DNA from: Sphingobium jiangsuense
Lineage (GTDB): Bacteria; Pseudomonadota; Alphaproteobacteria; Sphingomonadales; Sphingomonadaceae
Direction of reading: 5' to 3'
Assembly: GCF_014196495.1 (NCBI RefSeq)
Contig: NZ_JACIDT010000023.1
Location: 1-56,208 of the forward strand
Length of the DNA stretch: 56,208 nt
Shown here: positions 25,479 through 34,107 of the stretch, piece after piece
How positions within the stretch are numbered: the first letter of the stretch is position 1
Layout of the letters: each line of letters opens with the position of its first letter
Notes under the pieces: generated by a model
The model's database searches: none
What the model was told of the DNA's origin: nothing
Seen by the model: only the letters and a program-made list of their open reading frames with translations
Translations under genes and position numbers: made by a program

Positions 25479-26695
25479 TGGCGGAGGTTCGGCAGGCCTA
25501 TCTGTTCGACGCGATCCGGGTGCCGCGCGGCAAGGGGCGCGATACCGGTGCGCTGCACGGCGTGCCGCCGGTTGCGCTGCTGTCCGGCCTGTTCCGCGAG
25601 ATGGCGGCGCGTCACCCGCAGACGCCCGCGGCGGTCGACGGGGCGGTCATCGGCTGCGTCACCCAGACCGGCGATCAGGGCGGCAATATCGGGCAGGCGG
25701 CGATGCTCTCGGCCGGGTGGGACGGGTCGGGCAGCGCCACCATGGTCAACAGCTTCTGCACTTCCGGCCTCACCGCGACGGCGACGGGCGCGGCCCGCGT
25801 CCGGCTGGGCGAGGCGGATCTGATGGCGGTCGGTGGCGTCGAGAGCATGTCGCGGGTGCCGATGATGTCGGACAAGGGCCCGCTGGCGGGCGATCCGGCG
25901 ATCGCGCGCGCGATCCCGTTCATCCCCAATCCGATCATCGCCGATTATGTCGCGACCGTAGAGGGCTTCACCCGTGACGACATCAGCGCCTATGCCGCCC
26001 GCTCGCACCGCAAGGCCGACGCCGCCACCCGAAACGGCCACTTCGTCCGGTCGCTGATCCCGGTGACCGATGCCGAAGGTTCCGTCCTGCTCGACCGCGA
26101 CGAGGCGGTGCGGGGCGACAGCACGCCCGAGGGCATGGCGCGGCTTGAGCCGCTGTTCGACGAGGCGCGGGCGGCCTGGGGGGATGCCGAGCTGATCCGC
26201 CGCTTCGGCGGCACCGACAAGGTCGCGCACATCCACCATGCGGCGGCGGCGCCCGCGATCGTCGACGGCGCTTCGCTCGCGCTGGTCGGCAGCCGCGAGG
26301 GCGGCGAGCGCGCGGGCCTCAAGCCGCGTGCGCGCCTTCTCGCCTGTTCGAGCGCCAACAGCCCCGCCGCCATGGGGCTGGGCGGCGGCGCGGTGGCGGC
26401 GCGGGATGCGCTGGCCAGAGCGGGCATGACCGCGGACGATATCGACCTGTGGGAATTCAACGAGGGCTTTGCCGCGATCGCGATGGCGTTCGCGCGCCAA
26501 CTGAAAGTGCCGGAAGACCGGCTGAACGTGAACGGCGGAGGAATTGCCATGGGACATGCGATGGGCGCCACGGGCGTCAATCTGATTGGTATCCTGCTCG
26601 ATGAGCTGGAACGCCGTGACCTCAATACCGGCCTGATCGCCATATCGGGCGCGACCGGCATCGGCGGGGCGCTGATCGTGGAGCGGGCGGTATGA
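25475..26695 (+). CDS. Thiolase-family protein with altered active site
   Basis: This 406-residue protein is a thiolase by fold and motifs: nucleophilic Cys95 (NSFCTSG), VGGVESMS, NEGFA and the C-terminal GGGIAMGHAMGATG with His361. Two usual residues differ. The GHP proline is alanine, and the second catalytic cysteine, normally in a C-x-G-G-G segment, is Ser391 (AISGATGIG). It may thus act as a specialised acyltransferase rather than a classical beta-ketothiolase. The start overlaps the oxygenase stop (ATGA), and its own stop overlaps the next gene. Its N-terminal placement in a cleavage operon suggests side-chain shortening. Confidence 0.83.
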   Translation: MMAEVRQAYLFDAIRVPRGKGRDTGALHGVPPVALLSGLFREMAARHPQTPAAVDGAVIGCVTQTGDQGGNIGQAAMLSAGWDGSGSATMVNSFCTSGLTATATGAARVRLGEADLMAVGGVESMSRVPMMSDKGPLAGDPAIARAIPFIPNPIIADYVATVEGFTRDDISAYAARSHRKADAATRNGHFVRSLIPVTDAEGSVLLDRDEAVRGDSTPEGMARLEPLFDEARAAWGDAELIRRFGGTDKVAHIHHAAAAPAIVDGASLALVGSREGGERAGLKPRARLLACSSANSPAAMGLGGGAVAARDALARAGMTADDIDLWEFNEGFAAIAMAFARQLKVPEDRLNVNGGGIAMGHAMGATGVNLIGILLDELERRDLNTGLIAISGATGIGGALIVERAV

Positions 26696-27495
26696 CGCGC
26701 GCGCGCATCCTGCCCGACTATAGCGTCACCGGCGCGGGCGACGTCACGATTTTCCTGCTGCATGGCGCGTTCGGGGCCAAGGAATATTGGCGCAGCCAGA
26801 TCGGCGCGCTGTCGGCGGCAGGCTATCGGGTGATCGCGTGGGACTGTCCCGGCTACGGCTTCAGCCCGCTGCCCGACAATTTCGGCGTCGAAACCTGCGC
26901 GGAGGCCTGCGCGCGGCTGATCGACCATGAAGGCGGCGACGTGAACGTCCTGCTCGGGCACAGCATGGGCGGCATGATCGCGCAGCGCGCCTTCGATTAC
27001 CGGACCGACCGCGTCGCCGGGCTGGTGCTGTCGGCGACCAGCGCCGCCTTCGGCCGCCCGGACGGCGAATGGCAGAAGGCGTTCGTGCGCGACCGGGTGG
27101 CCCCGCTCGACGCCGGGCAGACGCTGGCAGACTATGCGCCGGGCATGTTGCGCGCGATGATGGCGCCCGACGCCAGCTCGCCGGAGATAAAGCTGGTCAT
27201 CGACGTCGTGTCGCAGATGCGCGAGGAAACCTTTCGCGCGGCGATCGAGGCGATCACCCGGTTCGACGGACGCGATATCCTGCCCAGGATGGAAAAGGTG
27301 CCGGTGCTCTGCGTCGCGGGCGAGCATGATCTCACCGCCGCGCCGCCCAAGGTGATGGAGAAGCTGGCGGACAAGATCGGCGGGGAATTCGTCTGTATGC
27401 GGAACGTCGGCCATTTCGCCTGGGCGGAACAGCCGGACGCCTTCAACCGGGTGTTGCTCGACTTCCTCGGCCGCCACTTCGCAAGCGGTGCGTGA
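26692..27495 (+). CDS. Alpha/beta hydrolase
   Basis: The 267-residue protein has the nucleophile elbow LGHSMGG (Ser91), the acid in AGEHDLT and the histidine in NVGHFAW, a complete hydrolase triad, with an HG oxyanion motif (LLHGAFG). It resembles C-C-bond or ester hydrolases of degradation pathways. Its ATG overlaps the thiolase stop as ATGA, making a three-gene coupled unit of oxygenase, thiolase and hydrolase. A role as acyl-CoA thioesterase or ester hydrolase is possible; substrate unknown. Confidence 0.82.
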   Translation: MTRARILPDYSVTGAGDVTIFLLHGAFGAKEYWRSQIGALSAAGYRVIAWDCPGYGFSPLPDNFGVETCAEACARLIDHEGGDVNVLLGHSMGGMIAQRAFDYRTDRVAGLVLSATSAAFGRPDGEWQKAFVRDRVAPLDAGQTLADYAPGMLRAMMAPDASSPEIKLVIDVVSQMREETFRAAIEAITRFDGRDILPRMEKVPVLCVAGEHDLTAAPPKVMEKLADKIGGEFVCMRNVGHFAWAEQPDAFNRVLLDFLGRHFASGA

Positions 27496-27557
27496 CATTC
27501 GCCGAAACAGGATGCTAAGCCCCCTTCGGAACTGAACTGGAGGGATTCGCGCGCATC

Positions 27558-28484
27558 ATGGAAGCATTCGCCGGCATGGAGGCACGGCGCAGTTCGGTCT
27601 CCGCGACCTTCGATATCGTCGGCGATCACTGGATGCTGCTCCTGCTCGACCAGCTTTTCCGGGGGCGGACGAACTGGTCGATCCTCCTGCAAAAGCTCGA
27701 GGTTTCCCCCTCCACGCTCAGCAAGCGGCTGGGGCAGCTTATCGATGCCGAATGCCTCGAAAAGATCCATTCGGGCGGACGGGCGATCGACTATCGATTG
27801 ACGGAGCGCGGCGAGGATCTCTTCTACACGCTGCTGGCGGGCGAAGAATGGCAGCGGCGCTGGGGCGGCGCCGATACGCCGCCGCTGTGGCGCCATAGCT
27901 GCGGCGCGCCGCTTTCGGTGCGCTCGGCCTGCCGGGCGTGCGACCGCGACGTCCAGATCGTCGAGGTCGCGTTCCGGCCAGGGCCAGGGACCAGCGATGC
28001 GATCGCCGCGCAGCCGGGACGACGGTTCCGCAACAACAAGGCGGGCGTATCCGACTGGGCCGATTCGGACCATCCGCTTGGCCTGCTGCTTCAGGTGCTG
28101 GGCGACCGGCGGGCCATGCCGCTGCTCGCGGCGCTCTATCTCGGCCTGCACCGCTTCGACGAGATAGAGCGCTGGACCGGCATTCATCCGGCGATCATTT
28201 CCGACCGGCTGCGCAAGCTCCAGTTGCTCGGCCTCATCAAGATGCGCCTCTATCAGGAGCGCCCCGACCGCTATCTCTACAGCCTCGCCGCGTCCGGGCG
28301 GGCGATGTTCTCGGTCACGCTGCAGATGATGAAATGGGGCGACAAATGGTGCTATGGCGAAGGCAATGAACCGCTGATCCTGACGCACAAGCCCTGCGGG
28401 GAACGGCTCCATTCGGACCTCCAATGCCGGAACTGCGGTAAGCCGGTCGCCTATCGCGACTGCCAGCCGATGGCCGAAGACTGA
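27558..28484 (+). CDS. Transcriptional regulator with two HxlR-type DNA-binding domains
   Basis: The 308-residue protein holds two winged-helix domains in tandem. The first (about 10-100) has FDIVGDHWMLLLLDQLFRG and SPSTLSKRLGQLIDAECLEK, the classic HxlR/MarR-like pattern. The second (about 165-265) has LLQVLGDRRAMPLLAALYLG and HPAIISDRLRKLQLLGLIK. Each is followed by a cysteine cluster: CGAPLSVRSACRACDR and CGERLHSDLQCRNCGK. HxlR proteins are normally about 110-150 residues and dimeric, so this looks like a covalent dimer with possible zinc ribbons or redox cysteines. It ends the cleavage operon and precedes the SDR/aldehyde dehydrogenase pair, so local control is likely. Confidence 0.82.
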   Translation: MEAFAGMEARRSSVSATFDIVGDHWMLLLLDQLFRGRTNWSILLQKLEVSPSTLSKRLGQLIDAECLEKIHSGGRAIDYRLTERGEDLFYTLLAGEEWQRRWGGADTPPLWRHSCGAPLSVRSACRACDRDVQIVEVAFRPGPGTSDAIAAQPGRRFRNNKAGVSDWADSDHPLGLLLQVLGDRRAMPLLAALYLGLHRFDEIERWTGIHPAIISDRLRKLQLLGLIKMRLYQERPDRYLYSLAASGRAMFSVTLQMMKWGDKWCYGEGNEPLILTHKPCGERLHSDLQCRNCGKPVAYRDCQPMAED

Positions 28485-28789
28485 CAGTCGACTGATCGAA
28501 AATCACAGCGCCTGTTCGGTCCCTCCTTGGGGGACCGGTTCGGTTGCGTGCGCCGGTCGCCGGGCACCGCCGCCGTTGCCGCCTGCCCGCCGGGCATGCT
28601 TTTGCCGACGCAGGGGCAATTCCTTCAATAAGTTCATTATCGAGACTTAAAGGGAAGGTCGGAAAAGCCGGCCTATTTTCGTCATTTTCCCCATATTTCT
28701 CCCCATTTTTGCAAAATTCCCTTTTCTTACGCTTGACAGATTGCGTGAATGAGGCAAGGTTTCTTCTATAACAATAGTAGGAGAGGGAA
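28485..28789. other. AT-rich control region before the SDR/aldehyde dehydrogenase pair
   Basis: About 300 bases without a gene. The left part has a GC hairpin (CGGTCCC with GGGACCG near 28516-28536) without a T-run. The right part, about 28630-28790, is strikingly AT-rich. TTGACA occurs at 28733 and TATAAC at 28767, but their spacing is too wide for one sigma-70 promoter. A strong ribosome site (AGGAGAGGGAA) precedes the GTG start at 28790. Confidence 0.5.
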
Positions 28790-29554
28790 GTGACGGGATT
28801 CGCTTTGATGCCATCTCGCGGGACCAGGGTTGCCGTTGCCGGAGGGTGCGGCGGAATGGGGCGCGCGTTCGTGCGCGCCGCTGCCGATGCCGGTCTCGAT
28901 GTGGTGGTGCTCGACCTTCCCGGCGCGATCGAGGCGTTCCCGCCGCCGCAAGGCGTGCGGGCTATCGCCTGCGACGCATCGGACGAGGCGCAGGTCGTCG
29001 CGGCGTTCGACGCCATGGCCAAGGATGCCCCGCATCTCGACGCCTTTATCAATTTCGTCGGCTTCACCAATGAGCCCAGGCCCCTTGAGGCGATGGCGCT
29101 TGCCGAGTGGAACGAGATCATCACCGGATCGCTGACCAGCGCCTTCCTGCTCAGCCGCGCGGCCATCCCGCTGCTGCGCGCGGCGGACAGCGCGGCGATC
29201 GTCCATGTGTCGTCCACCTTCGGCGTGTGGGTGCCGCAAAGCGGCTTCGGCCCCTATGCCGTTTCCAAGGCGGGGGTCATCAATCTGGTGCGCGTGCTGG
29301 CGACCGAGTGCGGGCCGGATATCCGCGTCAACGGGCTGGCGCCGGGGATCACCCGCACCGCCTTTCTCGACGGCGGCACGGGCCGCCCGGCGAAGCAGAA
29401 GAAAACCGATACGGAGATGGTTGCGGCGATGGTCCCGGCCAAGAGGATCGCCCAGCCGGAGGACATGCTTGGCGCGCTGTTCTTCCTGATCGGGCCGGGG
29501 TCGCATTATGTCACGTCGCAGACGCTGCACGTCAACGGGGGGCTTTGGTCATGA
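28790..29554 (+). CDS. SDR oxidoreductase
   Basis: The 254-residue protein is a short-chain dehydrogenase with cofactor motif AGGCGGMG, VLDLPG after the second strand (acidic residue, so NAD(H) preference), the serine in HVSSTFG and YAVSK. It starts with GTG at 28790 behind AGGAGAGGG. Its stop overlaps the ATG of the aldehyde dehydrogenase (ATGA), so the pair probably performs successive alcohol and aldehyde oxidations. The alcohol is not known. Confidence 0.84.
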   Translation: MTGFALMPSRGTRVAVAGGCGGMGRAFVRAAADAGLDVVVLDLPGAIEAFPPPQGVRAIACDASDEAQVVAAFDAMAKDAPHLDAFINFVGFTNEPRPLEAMALAEWNEIITGSLTSAFLLSRAAIPLLRAADSAAIVHVSSTFGVWVPQSGFGPYAVSKAGVINLVRVLATECGPDIRVNGLAPGITRTAFLDGGTGRPAKQKKTDTEMVAAMVPAKRIAQPEDMLGALFFLIGPGSHYVTSQTLHVNGGLWS

Positions 29555-31035
29555 CGGTCGCGCACCAGACGGTCACCAGTTTCATCGACGGCGCGTTCGT
29601 ACCCGCGCGCGGCGAGCCGCTCGCCATCGTCAACCCGGCCGACGAGAGTATCGCCGGAACGTTGCACGAAGCCGACGAGGCCGAGGTGGCGGCGGCGGTG
29701 GATGGGGCAGCGCGGGCGTTCCGTTCCGGCCCCTGGCCCCGCATGGTCATGGCCGAGCGCAGGAAAGTCTTTCAGCGCATAATCGAAGCCGTGCGCGACA
29801 ATATGGACGAACTGGCTGCGCTGGAAACCGCCGCGACCGGTCAGCCGATCCACTATTCGCGCTTCATCCAGTTGCCCCGGATCATCGCCAATTTCGAATT
29901 CTACGCCGAATGGCCCGCCTATGCGTTGGAAACCGCCACCAGCGAGCGCGGCCGGTCGCTGCGCTATGTGCTGCGCGAGCCGCTTGGGCCGGTGGCGCTG
30001 ATCTCGCCGTCCAACGCGCCGACCGCGCTGGCTTCCACCAAAGTCGCCGCCGCTCTTGCCTTCGGCAATACATGCGTGGTCAAGACGTCCGAGAACACGC
30101 CGATGGCGCTCGCCCGCTTCGTCCAGTTGCTGCATGAGGCCGGGGTGCCGGAGGGCGTCGTCAACATGGTCAACGGGCGCGGGCAGGTGACGGGCGACGC
30201 GCTGGTGCGGCATCCGGCGATCAAGGCGGTGTCCTTCACCGGCGGCACCGCGACCGCGCGCCATATCGCGGCGGCGGCGGGGCAGGGGCTGAAGCGCGTC
30301 GACCTCGAACTGGGCGGCAAGTCGGCGAACATCGTCATGCCCTCGGCCGATCTGGACAAGGCGCTCGACGCGGCGTTGATCGCGGTGTTCACCAACAGCG
30401 GCCAGCAATGCTTCGCCGGGTCGCGGCTCGTTCTCCACCGGTCGATCGCCGAGGATTTCCTCGGTCGTTTCGCGGAGCGGGCGGACGCGATCCGGGTCGG
30501 TCATCCTTATGAAGAGGGCGTCGAGAACGGCCCGCTGGCGCATGCGAACAGCTACAGGCGGGTCGAGCGGATGATCGCGGAAGCGCGTGAGGATGGCTGC
30601 GCGGTGCTGGCCGGAGGGCGGCGGGCGGACGGTTTCGACAAGGGCTATTATTACCGCCCGACCGTGTTGCGCGCGCCGTCCAACGACGTGCGCATCTGTC
30701 AGGAGGAAGTGTTCGGCCCGGTCGCGGCGGCGATCGTCGTCGATTCGCTGGACGAGGCGATCGCAGTGGCGAATGGCTCGCGTTATGGGCTGGTCTCCTA
30801 TGTCTGGACCAACGACCTGCGCGAGGCGATGCGCGCGGCGGAATCGATCGAGGCGGGATGGGTGCATGTGAACACGCCGATGCTGGCACTCGACCCGCGC
30901 TTCCCGTTCGGTGGCTATAAGGAATCGGGTGTCGGGCGCGACGGAGCGCCCGCGGCCCGCAGCTTCTTCACCGAGGAGAAGACGGTGAACTACGCGATGC
31001 AATTGCCCCCGCTGCCGCAGCTCGGCAAAGTTTAA
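29551..31035 (+). CDS. Aldehyde dehydrogenase
   Basis: This 494-residue protein is an NAD(P)-dependent aldehyde dehydrogenase. It carries ISPSNAP with the transition-state asparagine, the cofactor loop SFTGGTATARH, the general base in LELGGKSAN, the catalytic cysteine in GQQCFAGSR and EEVFGPV. It resembles the semialdehyde dehydrogenases of aromatic pathways (HpaE-like). It would oxidise an aldehyde to the acid, fitting the aldehydes expected from the cleavage oxygenase in this module, which is inference. It is coupled to the preceding SDR by ATGA overlap. Confidence 0.88.
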   Translation: MTVAHQTVTSFIDGAFVPARGEPLAIVNPADESIAGTLHEADEAEVAAAVDGAARAFRSGPWPRMVMAERRKVFQRIIEAVRDNMDELAALETAATGQPIHYSRFIQLPRIIANFEFYAEWPAYALETATSERGRSLRYVLREPLGPVALISPSNAPTALASTKVAAALAFGNTCVVKTSENTPMALARFVQLLHEAGVPEGVVNMVNGRGQVTGDALVRHPAIKAVSFTGGTATARHIAAAAGQGLKRVDLELGGKSANIVMPSADLDKALDAALIAVFTNSGQQCFAGSRLVLHRSIAEDFLGRFAERADAIRVGHPYEEGVENGPLAHANSYRRVERMIAEAREDGCAVLAGGRRADGFDKGYYYRPTVLRAPSNDVRICQEEVFGPVAAAIVVDSLDEAIAVANGSRYGLVSYVWTNDLREAMRAAESIEAGWVHVNTPMLALDPRFPFGGYKESGVGRDGAPAARSFFTEEKTVNYAMQLPPLPQLGKV

Positions 31036-31102
31036 TCAATAAACATAGTTTTGAATTGCTCCGCTTTCGCGGAGAAAAAACCGGAATTTTGCGAGAAATG
31101 CG

Positions 31103-31117
31103 ATTCCATATGGGAAT
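31103..31117. promoter_or_regulatory. Inverted-repeat operator candidate upstream of TonB receptor 2
   Basis: ATTCCATATGGGAAT is a dyad with ATTCC and GGAAT arms. A further GGAAT lies at 31083-31087, so GGAAT-type half-sites occur three times in 35 bases, just upstream of the candidate promoter. A regulator is not identified. Confidence 0.4.
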
Positions 31118-31125
31118 TCTGCATC

Positions 31126-31154
31126 TTGATTATATAGTAACTTCATTATATGTA
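31126..31154 (+). promoter_or_regulatory. Candidate promoter for TonB receptor 2
   Basis: TTGATT at 31126-31131, 17 bases, then TATGTA at 31149-31154, in a strongly AT-rich stretch about 55 bases before the ATG at 31210. The match is moderate. Confidence 0.4.
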
Positions 31155-31209
31155 TTAATCAAACGGCTGCGGCTCGACACGCGAAGCCGATGAGGGAGGA
31201 TTAGCTGAC

Positions 31210-33396
31210 ATGACCAGATCCATTTGCTTTTTGATGACGTCCCTGACCGCGATCGCCGCGGCGACCGGCGCCCCGGCGCGCGCCGGGGCGGCCGCGCCGG
31301 AACAGCAGCAGCGCGCATCCATCAATGACGAGATCGTCGTCACCGCCCAGCGCCGCGAGGAGCGGTTGCAGGACGTCCCGCTGTCGATTTCGGCGGTCAG
31401 TGGCGAAGCGCTCGAAAAGACCGGCACGTCGAACATCAACGGGCTTGCGACCTTCACCCCCAGCCTGACCTATGCCGAATTCAATGCGTCGGACCCCAAT
31501 ATCTATATTCGCGGCATCGGCTCGCACTTCGACGGCGGCGGGCTGGAGCGCTCGGTCGCGGTGTTCGTGGACGACGTCTATCTGGGCCGTGCGGCAGGCG
31601 GCACGGCGGATATTTTCGACCTCGACCGGGTCGAGGTGCTGCGCGGGCCGCAGGGCACGCTGTTCGGCAAGAACACCGTCGGCGGCGCGATCAACCTGAT
31701 CAGCGCGGCGCCGAACGCCACCACCCGGTTCAAGGCCGGTGCCGAGGTCGGCAGCTATGGCACGATCAATGTGCGGGGCATGGCCAATGCCGCGCTGACG
31801 GACGGCATCAACGGCCGCTTCTCTTTCGTTTCGCGGCGGCATAACGGCTATGCGCGCAGCGCGCTGACCGGCAACAGGATCGAGGATCTGCAAAGCACCG
31901 CGCTGCGTGGCGCGCTGTCGACGGAGCCGAGCGACCGGCTGAAGATCACCCTGTCGGCCGATTATTACAAGCGCACCGGCAAGGGTCTCAACAAATGGGC
32001 GGTCAGCCAGGTGAGCGACGCCTATACCCGCGCCAACGGCCCCAGCCGCCGCAACAACTATGTGCCCGACGGCCGTCAGGACAATGAGGCCTGGGGCACG
32101 TCGCTGCGGATCAACTATGATGCGGGCATCGGCGACATCACCTCGATCACCGCCGTCCGCGGGTCGCATTCGAAAATCGATGTCGCGCTGGCGGGCGTCC
32201 GCGTCGACAAGACCCGGCCCGACATATCGGCGCCGTTCAACCTGGTCAGCAACGCGATCGATGAAAAGGCGGTCCAATATTCACAGGAATTCCGTTTCGC
32301 GTCCGACTTTTCCGGGCCGTTCAACTTCCTTGCGGGCGCCTTCCTCTATCGTGAGATAGTCGATCGTGACGAGCACAGCACCATCGTCTTCCGCACGGCG
32401 GCCGCCGACCAGTCCGACGACTTCAGGACCAGGAGCAAGGCCAACAGCGTCGCGGCTTTCGTCGACGGCACGCTGAACGTGAGCGATGCTTTCTCGCTGA
32501 CGGCGGGCATCCGCTTCACCCATGACCACAAGAAGTTCCGCAATGTCGCCAACAGCAACCGCTTTCCGACCGGCGGCTTTCCGTTCGACGTGACGGCCAA
32601 ATATTCGTCGGATGCGACGACCCCGCGCTTCACCGCCAAATATCAGTTCAACCCCAATTCGATGGCCTATGCGACTATTTCCAGGGGCTTCAAGTCCGGG
32701 GGGTTCGACGGGCAGCCGACCAGCCGGCTCGCGGCGGTCTTCCCGGTGAAGCCGGAGCATGTGACCAACTATGAAATCGGCACCAAGAACAGCTTCTTCG
32801 ACCGCAAGCTGACGCTCGACCTGTCGGCCTTCCACATGCGCTACACCGATCTTCAGGTGCAGAGCCTTGTCGATATACCGGGCTCCAACGTTCCCATCAC
32901 CGCGCTGTTCAACGCCGGGAAATCCGACATCAACGGCTTCGAGGTGTCGGGGTCGCTGGCGCTGGCGCGGGACACGCGGATCGGCTTCAACTATGGGTAT
33001 CTGGACGCCAAGTTCAAAAGCGATCTCATCATCAGCGGGGTCAACGTCAACGGCAAATATCTGGAGCGCGCGCCCAAGCATACTTTCGGCGTCACGCTGA
33101 ACCACAGCAGCGAGCTCAGCGATAATTTCGCCCTCGACGTGAACTCGGGCCTCACCTATTCGGGCAAATATTATTCCGAGATCACCAATAACGAGAATGC
33201 CGCCGTCAGCGCCTATGCCGTGTGGGATGGCGAGGTGCGGCTGCGTTCGACCAGCGCGAACTGGTATGTCGGGGTGTGGGCGAAGAACATCACCAACACC
33301 TATTATCCGACCTATGTATTGCTGACGGCGAATACCGGCTTCGTCAACTATGCCGCGCCGCGCACGATCGGCGGAACCTTCGGCATCGAGTTCTGA
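31210..33396 (+). CDS. TonB-dependent outer-membrane receptor 2
   Basis: The 728-residue receptor is complete: signal peptide (hydrophobic LMTSLTAIAAATGAPARAG), TonB-box-like DEIVVTAQRR, plug motif VEVLRGPQGTLFGKNTVGG, many beta-strands and a terminal phenylalanine (GGTFGIEF). GGGAGGA precedes the ATG at 31210. It is the last gene of the module and is followed by a strong terminator. It likely imports the module's substrate, such as a stilbene- or lignin-derived compound, but this is only inferred from location. Confidence 0.93.
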   Translation: MTRSICFLMTSLTAIAAATGAPARAGAAAPEQQQRASINDEIVVTAQRREERLQDVPLSISAVSGEALEKTGTSNINGLATFTPSLTYAEFNASDPNIYIRGIGSHFDGGGLERSVAVFVDDVYLGRAAGGTADIFDLDRVEVLRGPQGTLFGKNTVGGAINLISAAPNATTRFKAGAEVGSYGTINVRGMANAALTDGINGRFSFVSRRHNGYARSALTGNRIEDLQSTALRGALSTEPSDRLKITLSADYYKRTGKGLNKWAVSQVSDAYTRANGPSRRNNYVPDGRQDNEAWGTSLRINYDAGIGDITSITAVRGSHSKIDVALAGVRVDKTRPDISAPFNLVSNAIDEKAVQYSQEFRFASDFSGPFNFLAGAFLYREIVDRDEHSTIVFRTAAADQSDDFRTRSKANSVAAFVDGTLNVSDAFSLTAGIRFTHDHKKFRNVANSNRFPTGGFPFDVTAKYSSDATTPRFTAKYQFNPNSMAYATISRGFKSGGFDGQPTSRLAAVFPVKPEHVTNYEIGTKNSFFDRKLTLDLSAFHMRYTDLQVQSLVDIPGSNVPITALFNAGKSDINGFEVSGSLALARDTRIGFNYGYLDAKFKSDLIISGVNVNGKYLERAPKHTFGVTLNHSSELSDNFALDVNSGLTYSGKYYSEITNNENAAVSAYAVWDGEVRLRSTSANWYVGVWAKNITNTYYPTYVLLTANTGFVNYAAPRTIGGTFGIEF

Positions 33397-33410
33397 TCAG
33401 CTAAAAGAAT

Positions 33411-33457
33411 GGGGTTGGAAGGCCGATATGCCGGCCCTCCAACCCCTTTCGCTGTTT
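33411..33457 (+). terminator. Rho-independent terminator after TonB receptor 2
   Basis: GGGGTTGGA pairs with TCCAACCCC, and after a one-base mismatch GGCCG pairs with CGGCC around a small loop (33411-33446). The stem is followed by TTTCGCTGTTT. Confidence 0.85.
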
Positions 33458-33489
33458 CAAAACGTCGCCCGAGACTATCCGGCCGGTGA

Positions 33490-34107
33490 TGATGATGCAT
33501 GTGCGCTTTTTACCTGAACCTGCGAAACATGGAGAACCTGCTTTCGAGCGCGGCATCGATATCAGCCATGAACGGTGCGCTTGTTGGAACAGGTTCGGCC
33601 CTCTGTTCACCAACGACATCCGTCGACAGCGAGTGAGTCGGATACGAGGTTTTCGGCACTGGAAATGGCATCTCGATGATATAGTGAAGGCGGTCGGTGA
33701 GATCGTCTACCTTTGCGTGCAGTCGATCAGGAAGGCGAGGTCCCGGAGAGTTAGGCGCGACAAGCGGGCGGTACTCGCATTTGGGAAGAAAGCGCTCAAG
33801 GGGCATGGGTCACCTGAAGCGATCCCCACTGACGGCCGGCGCTCCACGGCGTCGCCATGGCTGAACGGGGGAAATCGGGAAAGGAAGAGATCGAATGCTG
33901 GGTCAACAACCGGTTAAGAACAGCCATCTTCCCTTCCGACGGCGGCAACGGGCAACGCTGCGGTTCAGGCAGATAGAGGCACTGCAGAAATTTGCTTCCG
34001 TCTACGCCAACGTCCACAAACCACTTTTCTCCGGAGGGCCACCTCGTTGACCGACAAACCTAAAGGATAGACGCTCCGCCGCCTTGGCCAGATGGCTGTC
34101 CCTATGA
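33490..34107 (+). pseudogene. Decayed IS6-family transposase (right copy)
   Basis: Across several frames the plus strand carries most of an IS6-family transposase. It begins with VRFLPEPAKHGEPAFERGID, then NDIRRQRVSRIRGFRHWKWH with the HLDD catalytic aspartate region, RDKRAVLAFGKKALKGHGSP with TDG, WVNNR, then after frameshifts SHLPFRRRQRATLRFRQIEA and LQKFASVYANVH. RRSAALARWLSL ends at a TGA near 34105. Multiple frameshifts make it inactive, and neither terminal repeat was found. It has the same orientation as the relic at 16408-16558. Confidence 0.82.

Noticed and set aside
28733..28772. TTGACA and TATAAC as one promoter before the SDR gene
   Set aside because: They are 28 bases apart, too far for a sigma-70 promoter, and no -10 box lies 16-18 bases after TTGACA.
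29506..31002. Minus-strand frame opposite the aldehyde dehydrogenase
   Set aside because: Composition is rich in Arg, His and Asp as in shadow frames, with no domain.
31059..31074. Perfect CTCCGC-TTTC-GCGGAG hairpin after the aldehyde dehydrogenase gene
   Set aside because: It is followed by an A-run, not a T-run, on the plus strand, and on the minus strand the T-run precedes it, so it does not fit an intrinsic terminator in either direction.
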